A stretch of 64,000 nt of DNA from Candidatus Poribacteria bacterium (GTDB lineage Bacteria; Poribacteria; WGA-4E; WGA-3G), in contig JAJDXV010000132.1 in the NCBI GenBank assembly GCA_022823085.1, forward strand, positions 1 through 64,000, written 5' to 3'. Shown here one piece after another: positions 16,560 through 24,880 of the stretch (position 1 is the first letter of the stretch; every line of letters starts with the position of its first letter). The notes below the pieces were generated by a model, which saw only the letters and a list, made by a program, of their open reading frames with translations, ran no database searches and was not told the origin of the DNA. Made by a program: the position numbers and the translations under genes.

Positions 16560-17972
16560 TTATTTTAAGTTTTCCTTGGTTTTATTGAAATATTCAGTAA
16601 ATAAAGCAGTTGTAACACCTAAAACCAGCCCTGCGATGCCTGCGATAACAAGAATGAGTTTGATCTGTGGACTGACAGGGATCTTTCGTGGTGAAGCGCG
16701 ATCGACAATTTCTATACCGCCTATCTGATTCCGACGAGCCGGCACCTTGGATTCGGCATATAATATCTTCACTTCAAGCGAACGTTTGACTATTTCTTCG
16801 GCGAGCATATTCATTTTCTGGATTCTGGCTTGTATCTGTGTCAAAATCGCGTGGTTTTCGGGGATCTGTTCGAGGGCTTTTGCCAGTTCAGCTTTTAGGT
16901 CTTCATATTCCTGTTTAAGGCGCGCTTCGGTATTTTCATAACTTGCTAAGATGGGTAGGAGTGCGACCAACTGGTTCTGTATGAAAGTATAATGCGAAGA
17001 AGGACCGTAGGTCGTTGTGGTAGTGGTCGAGGGTGTATTTTTATGTTTATTCTGTATTTCGGCGATTTGTGCGTTAAGACCTTCCAATTCTGATGAATGC
17101 TTGCCGACCTTTTTTGTATCTGCTACGCGCTGCGATTCGAGGTTGAAGAGTTTCTCCTGCTGAAAGAGCCAAACCGGATTATGAGCAGAGGTTTCTGAGA
17201 GTCGCGTCTGCTGAGGCAATTGCTTAAGGCGGTCTTGGAAATGTGCGATGCCTGCACGCGTGATATGGAGTTGTTGCCGATTCGTTTCAATCCTTTCTCG
17301 GACGCTGACATTGCGCTCCAGCAAGTTCGTCAACATAGGCCCCCACGTTTCTGGGCTTCCATTTTGGCGAACGAATTCGAGAAGCTCTTGTAATTTTGCT
17401 GCGATTTTTGCTTCGATGTCTCGCTGTTCACTTTCGAGGAGTGCCATGTGTTCTCTAAGTCTGTTTTCTTCATCTCCGCTTCGTAATGTTTGCATGTCTT
17501 TTGCGAGTTGGTTGACTAAGAGGGCTGCGTTGCGTTCTCCACCTTCTGCCTCGGTCAAGTTAATGGCAATGTTGATATAATCGGAATCTGGATTTACTTG
17601 TGCTTTCAGCAATTGTTTGAGTTTACCGACCGGCGGGAAAAGATCGACAGCACCTGTGTGTCCGCTGTCTTCGAGATTTTCGATGGCCGTGTTGAGCATT
17701 GATTCGGTGGAAAATCGGGTGCTGATGGTTTCCATCTCACGCCGGTCAACGCCGCCGGAGAGGACATCTTGAAAGATGTTCGTTGAGGAAAAGGAGGGTG
17801 CCGTGCTCGGTTGTACGAGTAGTATTAAAGTGGATGCGGCATAAGTTTTCGGCAAACGGAGCGAAACGATTAGGGCAATCCCTAACACCAATAGGACACT
17901 TAGACAGATTGTGAAGTCATGCTTTCGGATGAGTTGAAGGTAATCGCGAAGGTGTTCCTCCTGTTGCGGCAT
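16560..17972 (-). CDS. Wzz/GumC-like polysaccharide chain-length or export protein
   Basis: 470 aa. N-terminal Wzz domain with a first membrane helix (about 18-38, FTICLSVLLVLGIALIVSL), the RLPKTYAASTLILL strand region, a long coiled coil in the periplasm (about 170-400, with many LEREL/QRDIEAKIAAKLQELLE-type heptads), and a second membrane helix near the C-terminus (LILVIAGIAGLVLGVTTALF). Proteins with this plan set the chain length of surface polysaccharides or form the inner part of an exporter. No tyrosine-kinase domain is attached and no glycosyltransferases are next to it. It lies 3' of three other envelope genes on the same strand and may be in their operon. Confidence 0.85.
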   Translation of the reverse strand: MPQQEEHLRDYLQLIRKHDFTICLSVLLVLGIALIVSLRLPKTYAASTLILLVQPSTAPSFSSTNIFQDVLSGGVDRREMETISTRFSTESMLNTAIENLEDSGHTGAVDLFPPVGKLKQLLKAQVNPDSDYINIAINLTEAEGGERNAALLVNQLAKDMQTLRSGDEENRLREHMALLESEQRDIEAKIAAKLQELLEFVRQNGSPETWGPMLTNLLERNVSVRERIETNRQQLHITRAGIAHFQDRLKQLPQQTRLSETSAHNPVWLFQQEKLFNLESQRVADTKKVGKHSSELEGLNAQIAEIQNKHKNTPSTTTTTTYGPSSHYTFIQNQLVALLPILASYENTEARLKQEYEDLKAELAKALEQIPENHAILTQIQARIQKMNMLAEEIVKRSLEVKILYAESKVPARRNQIGGIEIVDRASPRKIPVSPQIKLILVIAGIAGLVLGVTTALFTEYFNKTKENLK

Positions 17973-18040
17973 GAATATCTGCTATTTCTGCCCGACATAT
18001 TGACATATTAGGGTAGAAATTGCCCCTCCTTTTCTTCGAC

Positions 18041-18601
18041 CTATAGATTATTGGCGATACGGATTTCTTCTTCGTTGAAGGCTTCGTCGTGCCATTCAGC
18101 GATACGCCATTCGTTATTTCTCTTTTCAAAGATAAAGAGGTTGTCCCCTTCGGCGTATGCGCCGCTGTATCCACCCTCAAGTGCGTAGCCATCTGACACG
18201 AAAAATTGGATTCTGTAGTGATTCCGTACCTCCGCCTCTGTGCCCTCTTTATTCATTGAGACTTCCGGCGGGGATGAGAGTTCTATTTCGATGTCTTGAA
18301 ACCGTTCAAAGACTCGAGTCGCGGCGGCACGTTCCTGTCGAATATCGTCAAATTCTACATCGTCTGTTTTGTCTCCATCTGTTCCCATGTCGGAAACATA
18401 GAGAAAACCTTCTTCCCAGAAGGTGCCAATGTAGGTATTAACATCTTCTGTTTCATAGCCTTCCCGCCACTGGTCTAAGACGCTGCTAATTTGCAGCATT
18501 TCTTCAGCTGGAATTTGACCGTATTTATCGGCATCTCCACACCCCATAAAAGCTATCAGTAGGATGAGTACACCGCTAATTTTGGCGAAAATCTTGAACA
18601 T
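18041..18601 (-). CDS. Lipoprotein with SnoaL/NTF2-like domain
   Basis: 186 aa from the ATG at 18601, which follows AAGGAG at 9 bases; upstream in-frame ATGs lie too close to the ribosome site or overlap the neighbouring gene. Lipoprotein signal MFKIFAKISGVLILLIAFMGC (lipobox AFMGC). The rest looks like a DUF4440/SnoaL-like fold: helix ISSVLDQWREGYETEDVNTYIGTFWEEGFLYVSD, then strands ending GGYSGAYAEGDNLFIFEKRNNEWRIAEWHDEAFN. Such domains bind small ligands, but this one has no identified enzyme function. Directly downstream of the DUF5683 gene. Confidence 0.65.
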   Translation of the reverse strand: MFKIFAKISGVLILLIAFMGCGDADKYGQIPAEEMLQISSVLDQWREGYETEDVNTYIGTFWEEGFLYVSDMGTDGDKTDDVEFDDIRQERAAATRVFERFQDIEIELSSPPEVSMNKEGTEAEVRNHYRIQFFVSDGYALEGGYSGAYAEGDNLFIFEKRNNEWRIAEWHDEAFNEEEIRIANNL

Positions 18602-18621
18602 GTTAAGCATTCTCCTTAAAT

Positions 18622-19185
18622 TCAAAAGGTTTTAACAATACCTAAATAAAGACGTGTAGGGGTCGCACCGATTTCAATCCCCAAATTTTCAATATCTCGG
18701 GCATCCTGTTCGATAGACTGAATCAGGGTCGTCGCGTTGTTAAAGTGTGCACTTACATAAGAGTCAATGAGGCTGTAGAGCCAAATACCGATACCGGTAT
18801 ACATAAAAAATGTTCGGAGTTTGAAACGTTGGTTTGCGTATTCATAGCTTGCTAAAATCTCTGCTTCGCCATGAAAACCGCTCCAAACCATACTCTCATA
18901 AACTGCATACCGATCACTAAAGGAGTTTTGTGCTAACAAGGCACCGATGATAGAGCCACCGATCCCTAAGACTGTTAGACTGCCTCGGTAGTAGCTGCCA
19001 CTATAAAACTGCCCCCATCCGGGAACAAAGGCGGAGCGCACCATTGCGCCGACGGGTGAAGCAAGTTTAACCTGTTCCACTGTTTCAGCCGTTTTTTCTG
19101 TGGTTTCTATGTTGTTTTCAGCCTCCTGCGCAAAACTGGCATGGAGGCTGAAAAACAGGAGCGAGATGATTAGCAAAAGTCGCAT
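18622..19185 (-). CDS. DUF5683-type membrane protein
   Basis: 187 aa. Signal peptide MRLLLIISLLFFSLHASFAQ, a Glu/Thr-rich linker, then SAFVPGWGQFYSGSYYRGSLTVLG, the conserved pattern of DUF5683 proteins, with a glycine-rich membrane helix (VLGIGGSIIGALL) and a second helix around TFFMYTGIGIWLYSLIDSYVSAHF. Function unknown; family members occur in envelope gene clusters of Bacteroidetes and relatives. Stop and next start are close, consistent with co-transcription with the lipoprotein gene at 18041. Confidence 0.7.
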   Translation of the reverse strand: MRLLLIISLLFFSLHASFAQEAENNIETTEKTAETVEQVKLASPVGAMVRSAFVPGWGQFYSGSYYRGSLTVLGIGGSIIGALLAQNSFSDRYAVYESMVWSGFHGEAEILASYEYANQRFKLRTFFMYTGIGIWLYSLIDSYVSAHFNNATTLIQSIEQDARDIENLGIEIGATPTRLYLGIVKTF

Positions 19186-19245
19186 CTGATTCTGTAGGCT
19201 TCGTGTCTGCAGAGCGTTCTACGAAGCCTGTTTTACTCCTATCAA

Positions 19246-20838
19246 TTAGCGTCTCCGCTTCGTGCGTTGCGTTGTCTGACTGCGATCGTCATCGTCATCG
19301 TCACTTGAACTGCTTGAACGACTGCGCGATGAACTTGAACTTGATGTCGTCGGACGTGTCCGGGTCTTTGTAGAAGATGCGCTGTTTACGCGTGTGCGTG
19401 AGCTCGTTGCGCTTGAACTACGGACACTTGATTTTTGACGTGACGAACTTGTCGTTGCGCTGCTTGCGCGTGCGCGCGAACTTGAAGTCGTACTTCTATA
19501 CGTCGGGCGCGAAGTACTGCTTGTACTTGAAGATAACGACTTGCTCGTTGAAGCGGTTGAACGTCTGTAAAGCGGCGTTGCCCGTTGGGTCTGAGTGGAA
19601 CTTTTGTAACGACTCAGATTCTGTGTTGTGGTCGGGTAGCGCCGCTGTTTACTGACGGTACGCTGTGAAGCATAGGTACTCTGCCTTACCCTGTTTTGAC
19701 GGAGCGTTGAAGCAGGGGCGACCGTGCGTCGTTTCTGTGCGATAATTGATTGACGTGCAACGCGTTCTGTTGTTGCAGGTGTCTGTTTCCGGTGATTTTC
19801 GAGCGTGGTGCGAACGCTCCTCCGGACTGCCCCCCGATCCTGTCTTTGAGGGTTCGCAGACAATCTGCTACGACTGTACTGTTGACGTGTATTTTCATGC
19901 TGCGCACTCCACCGATTCAACTGTGTCCGTCGTTGGTGAACTTTCGGTGTACCGCGATAAGCACTATAGGAGCCGTAGTACGGCGAATAGTAGCGGTAGT
20001 ATGCGCGTGGATAGTAGCCGCGGTAGCGTCCGAGATAACCACCATAATGCGAACGGATTGAGAGATAGTGGTGGTCGTAAATCGGATAACTCCACCGGAG
20101 ATAGTAGTCATAGTCTGTCGCGTAATAGATAGGACCGTCGTAAAAGTAGAGGTATGTGTAACGATGCCACGGCCGCCAACGGTAGGTCGGTGTGTAGCGT
20201 TGAATCACTCTAACTTTCGGTTGCCTGCGATATGTGGATACCTCAAGGTACTCTACGTCAATCTGCTCGCCGCCTTCGGCAACAATGTGGAGTTCCATCC
20301 ATCCATCTTCGACATGACCGGCTGCTGGGATTTTAATATGTTCGGACCGATTTTTGGCTCGGAGGACAAAGGTATCGCCGTAACGTGTCTCTTTAGCGTT
20401 TTTATCGTAGTAGCCACGACGCGTCGCCTCACGTTTGGTATTACGGATCCAGGCGCGCCCTGCGATCGGTTCTTCATAGTCTTCAATTTCGAGTCGATGG
20501 GGTTCACCTCGGTACCGTACCAACACTTCAATATATTGTGTCCCTACCGGAATCTCAAACAGATATACTGCACTGGCGATTGCGAATTCGTAGTTGTCTG
20601 TGTCCTGAGCATCGTTTGCCCAAGCGGTGAGTCGAACGCCGTCTTCAAACCGAGGACTGGCAGTAATTGTTGCATTCCCGCGTTCTATCCATTCATCGAC
20701 ATCGCTTGCGATGCGATGCTCGCGACTCAATCGGTCTCCGTAATAGTCGTAGTCTGCATTCGCGAGGGTTGACAACCCAGTGATTACAAAGCAGCTGATG
20801 AGGCATACTACGCTTAAAGTCGAAATCCGGGTTTTCAT
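19246..20838 (-). CDS. Secreted Tyr-rich / Ser-Arg-rich low-complexity protein
   Basis: 530 aa from the ATG at 20838, which follows GAGGAGA; 13 codons upstream are open but lack support. Signal peptide (TLSVVCLISCFVITGLSTLANA). The N-terminal third folds as a likely beta domain (VRLTAWANDAQDTDNYEFAIASAVYLFEIPVGTQYIEVLVRY). The middle (about 225-310) is extremely Tyr/Arg rich (YRWRPWHRYTYLYFYDGPIYY, YRGYYPRAYYRYYSPYYGSY). The C-terminal 200 residues are mostly Ser, Thr, Arg and Gln, ending in Ser-Arg repeats, DDDDDD and KRRR. Possibly a matrix, surface or polyanion-binding protein; no family recognised. Bias is due to composition, not a frameshift: the frame is open throughout. Confidence 0.65.
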   Translation of the reverse strand: MKTRISTLSVVCLISCFVITGLSTLANADYDYYGDRLSREHRIASDVDEWIERGNATITASPRFEDGVRLTAWANDAQDTDNYEFAIASAVYLFEIPVGTQYIEVLVRYRGEPHRLEIEDYEEPIAGRAWIRNTKREATRRGYYDKNAKETRYGDTFVLRAKNRSEHIKIPAAGHVEDGWMELHIVAEGGEQIDVEYLEVSTYRRQPKVRVIQRYTPTYRWRPWHRYTYLYFYDGPIYYATDYDYYLRWSYPIYDHHYLSIRSHYGGYLGRYRGYYPRAYYRYYSPYYGSYSAYRGTPKVHQRRTQLNRWSAQHENTRQQYSRSRLSANPQRQDRGAVRRSVRTTLENHRKQTPATTERVARQSIIAQKRRTVAPASTLRQNRVRQSTYASQRTVSKQRRYPTTTQNLSRYKSSTQTQRATPLYRRSTASTSKSLSSSTSSTSRPTYRSTTSSSRARASSATTSSSRQKSSVRSSSATSSRTRVNSASSTKTRTRPTTSSSSSSRSRSSSSSDDDDDDRSQTTQRTKRRR

Positions 20839-20952
20839 GAGAGAGTTCTCCTCTATGTCGTGTCCTTCATGTGGCATTACCGACAGGCTTTTTAACCCGT
20901 TGCGCGCTGTGCCGCGTGAACAACTTCCTTTAATTTCTTATCTATTGAAAAA

Positions 20953-20981
20953 ATAATACAATTTTCTCCAAAAATTGTCAA
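20953..20981 (-). promoter_or_regulatory. Sigma-70-like promoter of the Tyr-rich secreted protein
   Basis: Minus strand TTGACA (complement of 20976-20981), 17-bp spacer, TATTAT (complement of 20953-20958). Probably starts transcription of the envelope genes down to 16560. Confidence 0.65.
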
Positions 20982-21120
20982 GGATTAATCGAGGTTGACC
21001 GATTTCTCGTTAGCCTCAATCTCTTTTACCCATGATTTAGATATTCTGATCGCAATTCCGGATTTAGTTATAGATAGACTCATTGCTAATGCGCCTGAAA
21101 CCTAACGAGTCTCAGGTTTC

Positions 21121-21867
21121 TTAACGCTTAGGTATCAGTTTGATACCTCTCTTTTTTGCGTGCTCACGCGCAAGTGGCGTGATAATTGTCTGTTTGGCGT
21201 AGACCAATTCCCGCACATTTGCGTCCAGGTTTGAAATGGTTGACGCACTCATCAGAGGTCCGTCCAAACTAACGGATGCGTCGTTTGTTTTCTCGTTAAC
21301 CGACTCGGCGATCTGTATCATAGGTACCAATTGAACGCCGAGTTCGGACAAAACGTTTACATATTCGACCTCAATAGCGTTAATTTGCTCAGAGGTCTTA
21401 TCTTGATTAAGCGCGTCAGAAATCGCTATGACTGTTTTTCCGCTCAAGAGTGCTTCATACACGAGGTAAGTAGACGGTGTGTCCACTAATCCTAATGCAA
21501 GTTTCGCTGCCATCGGGTGTGAGAAAACAGGGAGCACAATTTGCTGGTAGAGGTCCACGAAAGCCGGTATATCTGTTAGGCCGTTCTCTTGTAGGACGTT
21601 TTCTTCACCAAAGGCTGCATGAATCGGTTCGAGATTTAGAACTTTAGTTGCGAGATCGGACAAAATTATTGTAATTTTCCATCCATCTCGCGTGCAAGCC
21701 CGCAGCTGCTGGATCGGTTCATCCAATTCGAGTTGTGTTGCACCGAAGATCGCGAGGAGTTTTTGCTCGTCAGCGGCCTGTGCATCGGTAGATGCGCGCG
21801 CTTCGAGTACCTGCTCTACGATTTTCCTGATCTGATCAATCAGTTCTTGGTTCATATTGTCTTGCAA
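21121..21867 (-). CDS. Flavoprotein-like microcompartment-associated enzyme
   Basis: 248 aa. The N-terminus (NMNQELIDQIRKIVEQVLEAR) is an amphipathic helix typical of peptides that target enzymes into microcompartments, followed by a disordered linker. The body resembles the flavoprotein (Dfp/PF02441-like) proteins found in bacterial microcompartment loci of Planctomycetes and Verrucomicrobia: VLPVFSHPMAAKLALGLVDTPSTYLVYEALLSGKTVIA and the C-terminal TIITPLAREHAKKRGIKLI. Such proteins may handle flavin or reactive intermediates; the reaction is not established. Last of three same-strand microcompartment genes, 9 bp after pduL. A weak inverted repeat (GAAACCT / AGGTTTC, 21097-21119) follows its stop. 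Confidence 0.78.
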   Translation of the reverse strand: MQDNMNQELIDQIRKIVEQVLEARASTDAQAADEQKLLAIFGATQLELDEPIQQLRACTRDGWKITIILSDLATKVLNLEPIHAAFGEENVLQENGLTDIPAFVDLYQQIVLPVFSHPMAAKLALGLVDTPSTYLVYEALLSGKTVIAISDALNQDKTSEQINAIEVEYVNVLSELGVQLVPMIQIAESVNEKTNDASVSLDGPLMSASTISNLDANVRELVYAKQTIITPLAREHAKKRGIKLIPKR

Positions 21868-21876
21868 TTGGGAGAC

Positions 21877-22581
21877 CTATCGCACGATTTCGACGGGTTC
21901 GCCGCCTTTCAGACCTGCGGCATTGGCATCGTCGGTATCTAAGTGCATCTGAAGTACATAACTTTCAGAGATTTTGGGTCGGACGTTTTCAAAGGTCAAT
22001 GCACGTTCACCGCTGAAGTGGACTTTTAGGAGTTCGCCATCGCGGATGTTGAGTGCGTCGGCATCACTCGGTGTCATGTGGATGTGCCGTGTGGCGCAGA
22101 TAGCACCTTCTTCCAAATAGATGCTTCCTGCCGGTCCGACGAGTGTAATCGGTTCAGCACCGGCGAGGTCGCCTGAGTCTCGAATCGGTGGATTGAGTCC
22201 GAGCCGAATTGCTTCGGTTTGTGCGACTTCAACTTGTGAGTAATCTCGGACGGGTCCGAGTATGCGCACGGCTTCAATAGCGCGCATCCGTTTTCCGATG
22301 ACAGTCAATGTTTCATTCGCGGCGAATGCTCCGGGTTGATAGAGCGGCGCGTAGACGGTCAGTTGGTGTCCAGCACCATAAAGGATTTCAAGATGTTCTT
22401 GCGTTACGTGGGCATGTCGTGCTGAAACACCGACAGGAATTTGCTGTTGCTCCGTAACAGCATCACATGCTCGGTTTCCCGAGGTACAGCTTTTCAAAGC
22501 GCAACCACTGCACGCTTGATCTGTCGTCAGTTTGTTCACAACACGGCGGGTAATCAGTTCTACAAGGGCACGGTCTGGCAT
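21877..22581 (-). CDS. pduL: Phosphate propanoyltransferase PduL
   Basis: 234 aa. Converts acyl-CoA and phosphate to acyl-phosphate and CoA inside the shell. Two PduL repeats with zinc-binding His motifs: PVGVSARHAHVTQEHLEILYG and ICATRHIHMTPSDADALNI. A short N-terminal helix (ALVELITRRVVNKLTT) is a likely shell-targeting peptide, followed by a Cys-rich insert (CSGCALKSCTSGNRAC) that could bind a metal or cluster and is not part of the common PduL core. Between the shell gene and the flavoprotein gene. No aldehyde dehydrogenase or aldolase is nearby, so the upstream reactions are encoded elsewhere. Confidence 0.93.
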   Translation of the reverse strand: MPDRALVELITRRVVNKLTTDQACSGCALKSCTSGNRACDAVTEQQQIPVGVSARHAHVTQEHLEILYGAGHQLTVYAPLYQPGAFAANETLTVIGKRMRAIEAVRILGPVRDYSQVEVAQTEAIRLGLNPPIRDSGDLAGAEPITLVGPAGSIYLEEGAICATRHIHMTPSDADALNIRDGELLKVHFSGERALTFENVRPKISESYVLQMHLDTDDANAAGLKGGEPVEIVR

Positions 22582-22638
22582 CTGTGATTCGCCTTTTTTG
22601 TTAGGGTATTCCGAAAGTTCTTAGGCAAGATGAACAGT

Positions 22639-22914
22639 TTACGCTTTCTTTAAGATGGTTTCGACGTCAGCGTGTGGGCGCGGGATCACGTGTACAGAGA
22701 CGACTTCGCCGACACGCGCGGCGGCTTCAGCCCCAGCATCCGTCGCAGCTTTCACTGCACCGACATCCCCACGGACCATGACAGTCACATACCCACCACC
22801 GACTTGTTCGTAGCCGATGAGTTGAACATTCGCTGCTTTCACCATAGCGTCCGCAGCCTCGATACTGCCAACCAAACCTCTTGTTTCGATTAAACCCAAT
22901 GCATCTCCGGTCAT
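22639..22914 (-). CDS. BMC-H microcompartment shell protein
   Basis: 91 aa. One BMC domain: [53 protein letters not shown], the classic PduA/CcmK-like pattern. Hexamers of such proteins tile the facets of the compartment. Only one shell gene is present here; pentamer (BMC-P) genes needed for vertices are not in the window. First gene of the three-gene unit, about 130 bp downstream of a promoter at 23053. Confidence 0.95.
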   Translation of the reverse strand: MTGDALGLIETRGLVGSIEAADAMVKAANVQLIGYEQVGGGYVTVMVRGDVGAVKAATDAGAEAAARVGEVVSVHVIPRPHADVETILKKA

Positions 22915-23052
22915 ATTAACCTGTTAGCCTCCTGTTAAAGATTCCGAAATGAGTGTAAGTTTTTAACTTCTGAATCGTCGTGCGATAAGAGCCATTATGT
23001 TTGTAAACGTAGTCGAAAAATTCAAGCGGAACGCCAAAAATCTTCCTCTTAA

Positions 23053-23081
23053 AGTATATCACAATTTTCGGATTTTTTCAA
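23053..23081 (-). promoter_or_regulatory. Promoter of the microcompartment genes
   Basis: Minus strand TTGAAA (complement of 23076-23081), 17-bp spacer, TATACT (complement of 23053-23058). It sits just past the stop of the upstream TPR gene. Confidence 0.65.
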
Positions 23082-23089
23082 GAAAAAAC

Positions 23090-23866
23090 TCAAAACGCGC
23101 CTACGTTTTTTATCAGCGTTAGCATCAACTGTTTCTGGATCGCCTTCGTCAAAAGTCCGATAGCGTGTGTATAATCTCGGTTTGCTAATGTGCGGGAAGC
23201 GGCGTGGGTGTGAACCTGGGCCCGGCTGATATAGGCAATCGCGAAACCCGGTTCGAGTGCGATCGCCTGATCAAGGTCTGAGAGGGCAAGTTTTAAACGG
23301 TTCTCATAACTTTGCGTTCCAAGTTGGAGATAAACGTTACCGCGTGCGTAATATGCCATCGCCGTCGGTTTCCGCTTAATCAGAGCATCGTAGTCGGCGA
23401 GTGCGTTTTGAACGTCTCCGTGTTTGAAATAGGTTTCTGCCCGTTTCTGCATAACTTGTGGATTCCGCCGCCTCTTAAGCGAGGCGGAGTAGTCTTCAAT
23501 AGCACGCTGCAGATCCCCTAATGATTGGTAGGCATCCGCACGACTTGCGTAGGCATCGGCTTGATACCTTTTGAGTTTTAACGTTTCGGTGTAATCCGCG
23601 ATAGCGGTCTTGTACTGTTCGGAACGGTAGTAGGCGAGTCCACGTTTCACATAGGCTTCGGCATATTTGGGTTCAATTTCAATCGCACGTGTAAACGCGT
23701 TGATCGCTTGCGGCAGTTTCCATGATCTGAGCGATGCCGTCCCTTCTTGAACATATATCTCGGCTTGCCGATCCACACCTTTTATCGCCTCCCACGTTAC
23801 GAAGCGAGAGGCGAGCAGGATAGTAAGGATCAGTACCGGGGTCATGACGTAAATCAGTGGTCTCAT
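23090..23866 (-). CDS. Membrane-anchored TPR protein
   Basis: 258 aa. N-terminal membrane helix (IYVMTPVLILTILLASRFV), then about five to six TPR units from residue 30 on (ALPQAINAFTRAIEIEPKYAEAYVKRGLAYY-type repeats, with the usual A, G, Y and P positions). TPR repeats bind partner proteins. Last gene of the msrP-serpin-peptidase-phosphoesterase operon: its start lies 11 bp past the stop of the phosphoesterase gene. Specific partner unknown. Confidence 0.8.
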   Translation of the reverse strand: MRPLIYVMTPVLILTILLASRFVTWEAIKGVDRQAEIYVQEGTASLRSWKLPQAINAFTRAIEIEPKYAEAYVKRGLAYYRSEQYKTAIADYTETLKLKRYQADAYASRADAYQSLGDLQRAIEDYSASLKRRRNPQVMQKRAETYFKHGDVQNALADYDALIKRKPTAMAYYARGNVYLQLGTQSYENRLKLALSDLDQAIALEPGFAIAYISRAQVHTHAASRTLANRDYTHAIGLLTKAIQKQLMLTLIKNVGAF

Positions 23867-23876
23867 GGTGTGTCTT

Positions 23877-24875
23877 TTAGTCTGTTTGTCGTTTTTCTGT
23901 CTTACCGTAGAGGTGATGAATATTGACCCCTAACTTTAGGGTATGTACGGACGGATATATTTCTGCCAAATCGATTTCAATATAGGTTGGCACTCCCGGT
24001 AATCCGCTGTACCCTGTTGAAAAGATGAGTTGTTTATCCCCGAATGTAGCGATCCCGTCTCTGACGTTTTTGGCAGGGAAGTATTGAATCGGGGTGTGCC
24101 CAACGATAAGAAGGTTAGCGTGGACGGCTTTAAGAAACTTATTGATATGTTTTAAGGTGTATCCGCCGCTCGCCGCAATAGCAGGACGATGCCAGAGAAT
24201 TTCGTCGAGCGTTTTCGGGCTCGGATCGATGAGATCTGCGAGATGCCTGATAGCACGCGGTGGACCGGCGTGTATGCCGACGAAACCGTTTTTTCCGATA
24301 ACAACGGTCGGCAGGTTCATAAGAAATTCATGGTGTGTATCTGTCATCCGTTCAATAAAATTGAATTGTTCATAGTAGCCACCGAGTGGACTCTCGTACA
24401 ATGAACGGATGAATTGATCCCTGTTTTGTGTCGTCATCCCCTGTCTTTTGAGCATTGCATAAGCGTCTGCGGCGGCAAATTCGTGGTTCCCTCGGATATA
24501 GATCAGTCTGCTGCCCTTCTCACCGAGTTGTCTTCGGAGTTCTATGACCGTGTCAATGATTTGTATATCGCCGTAAGGCGGGTGCCTGGGTTCGTCGGGT
24601 TTGTAGTCAACGGCATCCCCGAGTATTAACCCGTAAACGTCTTCACCTGCTTGAATCCGCGCAACGAGATTTGTGAGTTGCATCCACTGGTTGAAATCGT
24701 CCCAATCTGCGTGCAGATCGGAAATGATATAGACGGTGCCATGGTCGGGTAGGATAACGACTTGTCCGTCGCGTGTGAGTTCGTCTGGGTACTGCGCGAG
24801 CTGTTTAGGGGCTGCAATCGCTACGGAGGCGAAGCAGATGAGGCAGAAAGCAGCATAAATGATGGAGATGTTCAT
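23877..24875 (-). CDS. Exported calcineurin-like metallophosphoesterase
   Basis: 332 aa from the ATG at 24875; the open frame continues 42 codons upstream into the preceding gene, without support. Signal peptide ISIIYAAFCLICFASVAIAA. Metal-binding motifs of the family in order: ISDLHADWDDF (DxH), LILGDAVDYKP (GDxxD), YIRGNHEF (GNHE), and GHTPIQYF (GHTP) near the C-terminus. Hydrolyses phosphate esters in the periplasm; substrate unknown, and Ser/Thr phosphatase-like members also exist. The gene starts 5 bp after the stop of the HEIAH peptidase gene. Confidence 0.88.
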   Translation of the reverse strand: MNISIIYAAFCLICFASVAIAAPKQLAQYPDELTRDGQVVILPDHGTVYIISDLHADWDDFNQWMQLTNLVARIQAGEDVYGLILGDAVDYKPDEPRHPPYGDIQIIDTVIELRRQLGEKGSRLIYIRGNHEFAAADAYAMLKRQGMTTQNRDQFIRSLYESPLGGYYEQFNFIERMTDTHHEFLMNLPTVVIGKNGFVGIHAGPPRAIRHLADLIDPSPKTLDEILWHRPAIAASGGYTLKHINKFLKAVHANLLIVGHTPIQYFPAKNVRDGIATFGDKQLIFSTGYSGLPGVPTYIEIDLAEIYPSVHTLKLGVNIHHLYGKTEKRQTD

Positions 24876-24880
24876 AGGTA

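Noticed and set aside
20068-20772. 234-codon plus-strand frame
   Set aside because: Opposite the signal-peptide-bearing Tyr-rich protein gene, whose promoter, ribosome site and signal fit better.
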